Below, one piece after another: positions 59,501-64,000 of a stretch of 64,000 nucleotides of DNA. The position numbers and the translations under genes are program-made. Origin of the DNA: Colletes latitarsis (taxonomy: Eukaryota > Arthropoda > Insecta > Hymenoptera > Colletidae). Below the pieces are notes generated by a model that did not search any database, was not told the DNA's origin, and worked only from the letters and a program-made list of their open reading frames with translations. The stretch spans positions 30,098,479 through 30,162,478 of the forward strand of contig NC_135147.1 in NCBI RefSeq assembly GCF_051014445.1, given 5' to 3'. Numbering within the stretch: the first letter of the stretch is position 1; each line of letters starts with the position of its first letter.

Positions 59501-60314
59501 GAGTTAAGCTTCTGCAAGTCCTACGATTACAACGTGACAATTTTAAATGACATTTTTCAAGTCCTATGTAATGAAAATTTATGAAATGACCAATGATCCG
59601 CAATATCATGCAACGTCAAGCACGAGGGAAATGTTTTGAATACAACGTATCGTTATATTTGCGAGCATTTGCTATTGATACAACTTGGTATACAAATGTA
59701 AACGATTTGAATAAAACAGCAGCGCGCCTCCGAGAGTCGACGGTTTATACAAATTATGCGGAAGGAACGAGTCGTAAAAGAACAATGACCGCGTGTGAAA
59801 CTATTTATCGTTTAAATGACACACAGGTCTGTGTCCATACTTCTTTAATGTTTTCCCAAAAGTAATCGAAAATTATCGATGAAATATCGGTACTTTCTAC
59901 TTGGATAAATTACACCAGTTACTTGCAAAACCATCATCGACGTCCTAAGGTTTGCTGAATCTCAACGATCGCGATAACCATCGATTCGCTGGATATTCGT
60001 CGCGATAACGCAACGATATCGTTTCTCCGATATTCATTGGGTAAATACAATACGAAGACAATATCAAACACGTCGTCGGGACAATTTGGAATTATTGATT
60101 ATATCGTATCGTAACGACGTTCCAAATTACGCGTTCGATTACTTGATCGGATACGTGTATCCGATCATTGGGAATGATCTTTTCAAATACATGCAGGCTA
60201 CGGAAAATTCGTTGATTGGGTTGAATCGACAAACTGGAACGCAAGAAATCTCGAGACTAACGTTTAACCTGCTGCCACATGCGCAACAAGCATTAGACAC
60301 AATGTGTATAGAGA
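56501..60314. other. spacer upstream of scribbler
   Basis: No coding exon is recognisable. A hexanucleotide minisatellite of GTCGGC/GTTGGC units occupies about 56985-57045. Several short frames, such as those at 59.1-59.9 and 60.09-60.35 kb, have no family resemblance, and the latter runs into the MITE. Distal scribbler untranslated exons may lie here. Confidence 0.35.
56985..57045. repeat. GTCGGC hexamer minisatellite
   Basis: About ten degenerate copies of GTCGGC or GTTGGC follow one another, ending in GTCGACGTCGGAGACGG. Confidence 0.85.
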
Positions 60315-60684
60315 GGGTGTTCGGTCAACCCTGGGAAAAATTTTAATAGGAGATTCTAGAGGCCAAAATAAGACGAAAATCAAGAATACCAATTTCTTCA
60401 TGGAGGCTCCGTTAAAAAGTTATTAACAATTAAATTCGAAAATTTCTAATCGTTCTGAAAAAATTATTTTCGGTTGCGGGAGTCGATTGCAATAATTTTT
60501 GGTGAATAGACCTATCCCCGAAATCCCATTCACTTTCGAGAAAAAAATTCAGTACGGGCAGAACTTTAAACGTTAATAACTTTTTAACGAAGCCTCCATC
60601 AACAAATTGGTATTCTTGATTTTCTTCTTATTTTGGCCTCTAGAATCTCCCATTAAAATGTTTCCCACGGGGGGCCGAACACTC
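60315..60684. mobile_element. MITE-like element with about 110-base terminal inverted repeats
   Basis: The left end (GTGTTCGG ... CTGGGAAAAATTTTAAT, then GAGATTCTAGAGGCCAAAAT) is mirrored at the right end (ATTTTGGCCTCTAGAATCTC ... CCGAACAC). The interior of about 150 bases is AT-rich and noncoding. Inverted repeats continue inwards through AAGAATACCAATTT and CTCCGTTAAAAAGTTATTAA. No transposase is present, so this is a non-autonomous DNA element. The truncated copy at 25431-25640 shows it is a dispersed family in this genome. Confidence 0.85.
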
Positions 60685-63600
60685 AAGTCTCAAACTTGGT
60701 GCGGGCGTAAAAGTTAAAACGTACGGGACGCAAAATGGGCATGTTATCTTTCCGAAAAGTGTTTCGAAGCATGCCGTGCAGAACTCAACTACTAAGATGA
60801 AAAGCGTAACAACTTTCTAAATTATTAATTATCGTAATATTTTGAAATATTGGCGGACGACGAGTCGGGAGGATAAAAGAAGCGTCGGTATTTGGAAAAG
60901 TCTCTTTGTAACTGGTTGATCCGTTCGGGGGTAGGTAATGCGCGTGACTCAATTTACCAATGTGACGAACAGTAACGGTACGGTCTCGTAACAGTAGCTA
61001 GAACGTAGTCGCAATACCTCGTGCAGGTCGATAAATACTCCGGGGCTCCCTGCCGGCGATTTCACTCACGAGGCTGACGCGCGCGAAATAGCACGGGCAC
61101 GAGCACAACCTCACACAGCCAAACGCACGCACGCACGCACGCACGCACCCACGCACCCACGCAACGCAATTACCGCGCGTATAAAGACGCATTGATTTAC
61201 GAAAGCACAGCACAGATATCACGTGTGCATTGACAAGGCGACATACACTCGCGTTCGTTCGATCCAAGAAAGTTTTGTTTCTTCTTGTTGCGTAAGCGAA
61301 CGGAAAAAAGAACAGACGAAAGAAGATGGCACCGAAGAATGGGGTAGATCCGCCGCCAATCGTCCAAGACGCGCCGTGAAAGATGGTCGGGTTTGTTTGT
61401 TTCGGTGGTCACACGTTGTCCGGTAGCGAAGAAGGAAGTAGGAGAAGAAACGAAACTGTTCGGCGCTGACAGCGGTTACGGTAACGGTAACAACGACGGC
61501 AACAACGACGACGAATAAAACGCTTTGTCACTTTACGTTACATCGGAGCTATCTCGAGTCCCGGGAAAATATGGTTGTTCGATTCAGCCAACCAGTCCGA
61601 CGACAGAGTTTCGGTCGAGGGATCGTCGCCGGCTCGGCGTGCACTCGACTCTACGCCAACTTGGGCTGTTCATCGCTTACTGAGCAGAACGTTTCCCCTT
61701 CCTATTCGCCTGAGCCTCCCCTTGTTCGCCGCCAGTCGCCACCGTCCTCGCTACCGCCATTCTCTTTATTCACCACGGATTACCACTATGATCGTCTGCC
61801 AATCATGCTCGGTCGAAACAACGGTCGGTAAACGCAATCTTCCTAACTTTGTACGCGGCGTACTCGTGCATACCTATTCTTAGGCATTGCGAATCTTTGT
61901 TACGGGCGACAATTTTTCACTCACGCGACGCGTCGACCTTTCGTTCGCGCGTTTCCAACATATCGGTAACGACCGTCTTTGTCTGCGAACAATTGTAATT
62001 CGAATTCCTAATCGTTCGCTAATACCACGTTACCGTTACCGTTGTAAATGTTCGTTATGTCGACAGAAATTAACTGCACGATCTCTGGCGACAGAAGAAA
62101 CACCTTGACCTACCTCGACCATCTTGTCGTGTTCGTCGCGATATTATTTTACGACATATTTCGAAATCGTAAAACATTTCTTTCGATCGATTATTGGTAC
62201 ATTTACCTCCCAAGTAGGCGGATAATATTGAAACCTTGCCTCGCGCGATCGACAGTTGTGTCGGTTTGCTACGCGTTTAATTTCCGGGTACGCGATAATC
62301 GTCAATGTAATGTTAATTCTTCTGATCTTCGGGGACAAAATGGAAAGCAGAGTCTGGCGTTTTGGTTGTTGTAATAAATTCTTGTCAAAATCATTATTCC
62401 GATAAAGATTTATCGGAAGAAAATTTACAAAGTTTAACGTCGCAATGGATGTCTATCGATACAACATTGTAACGACTTGACTGTTTAATTTGATAATATA
62501 TTAATAGAAAGAATACTGGAAGTGTCATTGTTGAATATGATAAACTATCTATAGACGAGCATCGTCTATCTACTACGCTTATTAATTGCATTCATTCGCA
62601 TTTCAAATGAGAAATGAGACGTTGTTCCAATAAATTTGTCAATAGAGCGAAAGATTTATCGGCGAATAAAAAATAATTATCCATCCAATAAAATCGTCGT
62701 TCCGTATTTATGAATAAATCTCGGGATTTGTTATTTTTCCTTTCCTTTTGAAAGGAAAAAACCGCGGGTAACAAGACGCACATGTTTATGTATTTATCGT
62801 TCTCGCTTTAATTCAACGATTACGGGAGCGTGTTTTTCTATATCGAGAAAAGTGGAAATTGTCGTTTTGGTCGACGTATGAAATTTGATTAAAAAGTGCA
62901 CGTTTCGCTGAACGCGATAACGATAAAAGTAGCTACGTGCACGCGCGTACTCGGACGCAGAATTGAATCGGTCGATCGAGCGAAACAAGCATGCATGCCT
63001 AAAAACGACTAGGAATTCCGTTAGCGCGAAAGTATCTGCCGCGATGGTATCTAGCATTATTAACCCCGTCGTATAACGACCGCATTGTATGGTAAAGGTA
63101 TCCAGAGAAACGAGATAAATTGTTAAATATGCGAAATGCACGACTAACAAGTTCAACAGTGCCAAGTCTCGCTGTTGTTCAAAGCTCTTTAATTTCCCCT
63201 CGCTTTCAGAGAAATATGCGTGTATTCGTGCAACTGGAAAATGAGAGATTGAAAGAAAACCCGAAATCCCGAGTACATGTACATACGTACGTGTTTTCGT
63301 TCCTCTTCTCTCTAAAACGAAAAACTAAATAATCCGTGTATTAGAGCGTTCCATAAAATATCGCACACCTTGAAACTTTAATTGACCATTTCCCAAACTT
63401 TACCCACGGAACGAGTTTTATCTCGCTATATATTTACGGTAGAGCGACATATTTTACGGCTATTTGATTTTTAAAATACGAAATATACACAGCGACTCGC
63501 GTAACTTGCCCATTCCGAATAACTCCTACGCGTTCCATTTAAAACATCCAAGGCTGCTAAAAAAAAATCATCGCGACAAATAAAATTATATGCGGGGATT

Positions 63601-64000
63601 ATGATTAATGTACATTATCTATTTTCAAAGGAAGACATATACATATTACTTTATGTTAATTCTTTTTACCATAAATATGCCGAAACGTTAGCACCGTGTC
63701 TGTATTAATGATTAATTATGAATTTTTGCGCAACACTTGTTCACATCAGTGGAAAACGGTGTATTAATTTATTTATAACTGGCAACTACGCAAAACATAA
63801 TTTCAAGCACGATGATCTATGACTTTTTATCAACGCCATTTCGGTTCTTCGGATACGCAACGAGCTACGCATATCCACGTTTTCTATTTTTCTATTGAAT
63901 GAACATTTTTATTCGTTAACGATTTCTAACAATTTATTTAAAAAAGACGAGGGTCGATAATCGCCGCGTTGGTATATACAATAACGAAGACAAACACGTT
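60685..64000. other. spacer at the right edge of the window
   Basis: An (ACGC)n microsatellite lies at 61117-61160. A CpG-rich block at about 61.2-62.0 kb, with AACGACGGC repeats at 61485-61515 and overlapping frames on both strands, could be a promoter or untranslated exon of scribbler or of an unseen gene. From 62.1 to 64 kb the sequence is AT-rich, with nothing recognisable. Confidence 0.35.
61117..61160. repeat. (ACGC)n microsatellite
   Basis: Tandem ACGC units with interspersed ACCC variants are directly visible on the plus strand. Confidence 0.9.

Noticed and set aside
60086..60346. 86-codon plus-strand frame before the MITE
   Set aside because: It runs into the MITE terminal repeat, has no recognisable family and no splice signals.

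Overview
This is a eukaryotic nuclear window, most likely from a hymenopteran insect (bee, ant or wasp). Introns with GT..AG borders, many of only 65-80 bases, AT-rich spacers that are nevertheless dense in CpG (TCGA, CGAA and ACGT are everywhere), and insect-type orthologues all point that way. The species cannot be named from the sequence.

Four protein-coding genes are supported by spliced reading frames whose intron phases close exactly. (1) A minus-strand gene, 8151 to beyond base 1, encodes a large secreted protein built from thyroglobulin type-1, WAP, antistasin-like, Lustrin-type and Kunitz modules. It looks like a multi-headed extracellular protease inhibitor or matrix protein, and its 3' end is outside the window. 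(2) A plus-strand gene, 32209-33404, is the insect orthologue of human C1orf43 (NICE-3 family), a small membrane-anchored protein. (3) A minus-strand gene, 37613-33543, is focadhesin (FOCAD) in eight exons, with what looks like a large central block missing relative to the vertebrate protein. (4) A minus-strand gene, 55642-41603, is scribbler (sbb, also called brakeless; the ZNF608/ZNF609 orthologue), a transcriptional co-regulator with one zinc finger, very long low-complexity tracts and a possible short isoform made by reading into an intron.

Layout: 1-8.2 kb is the secreted inhibitor gene, including a 3.7 kb first intron. 8.2-27.7 kb has no gene I can support; it holds one odd open stretch near 14 kb, CpG-rich blocks near 16, 23.5 and 26.5 kb, and one MITE fragment at 25.4 kb. 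27.7-31.9 kb is a complex of nested inverted repeats: a 2.1 kb foldback element with about 0.9 kb arms carrying 83-base tandem repeats, followed by a second foldback whose core is a tandem array of 78-base units, each containing a near-perfect palindrome. 31.9-37.6 kb holds C1orf43 and FOCAD tail to tail, only 138 bases apart at the stop codons. 38-55.7 kb is scribbler with its probable long 3' untranslated region. 55.7-64 kb is the 5' side of scribbler, without recognisable coding exons, and contains a complete MITE at 60.3 kb related to the 25.4 kb fragment.

The genes are not an operon and do not share a pathway. The least ordinary feature is the inverted-repeat complex at 27.7-31.9 kb, which would form very long hairpins if transcribed. 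The biological observations most worth testing are the compact FOCAD and the predicted scribbler short form.
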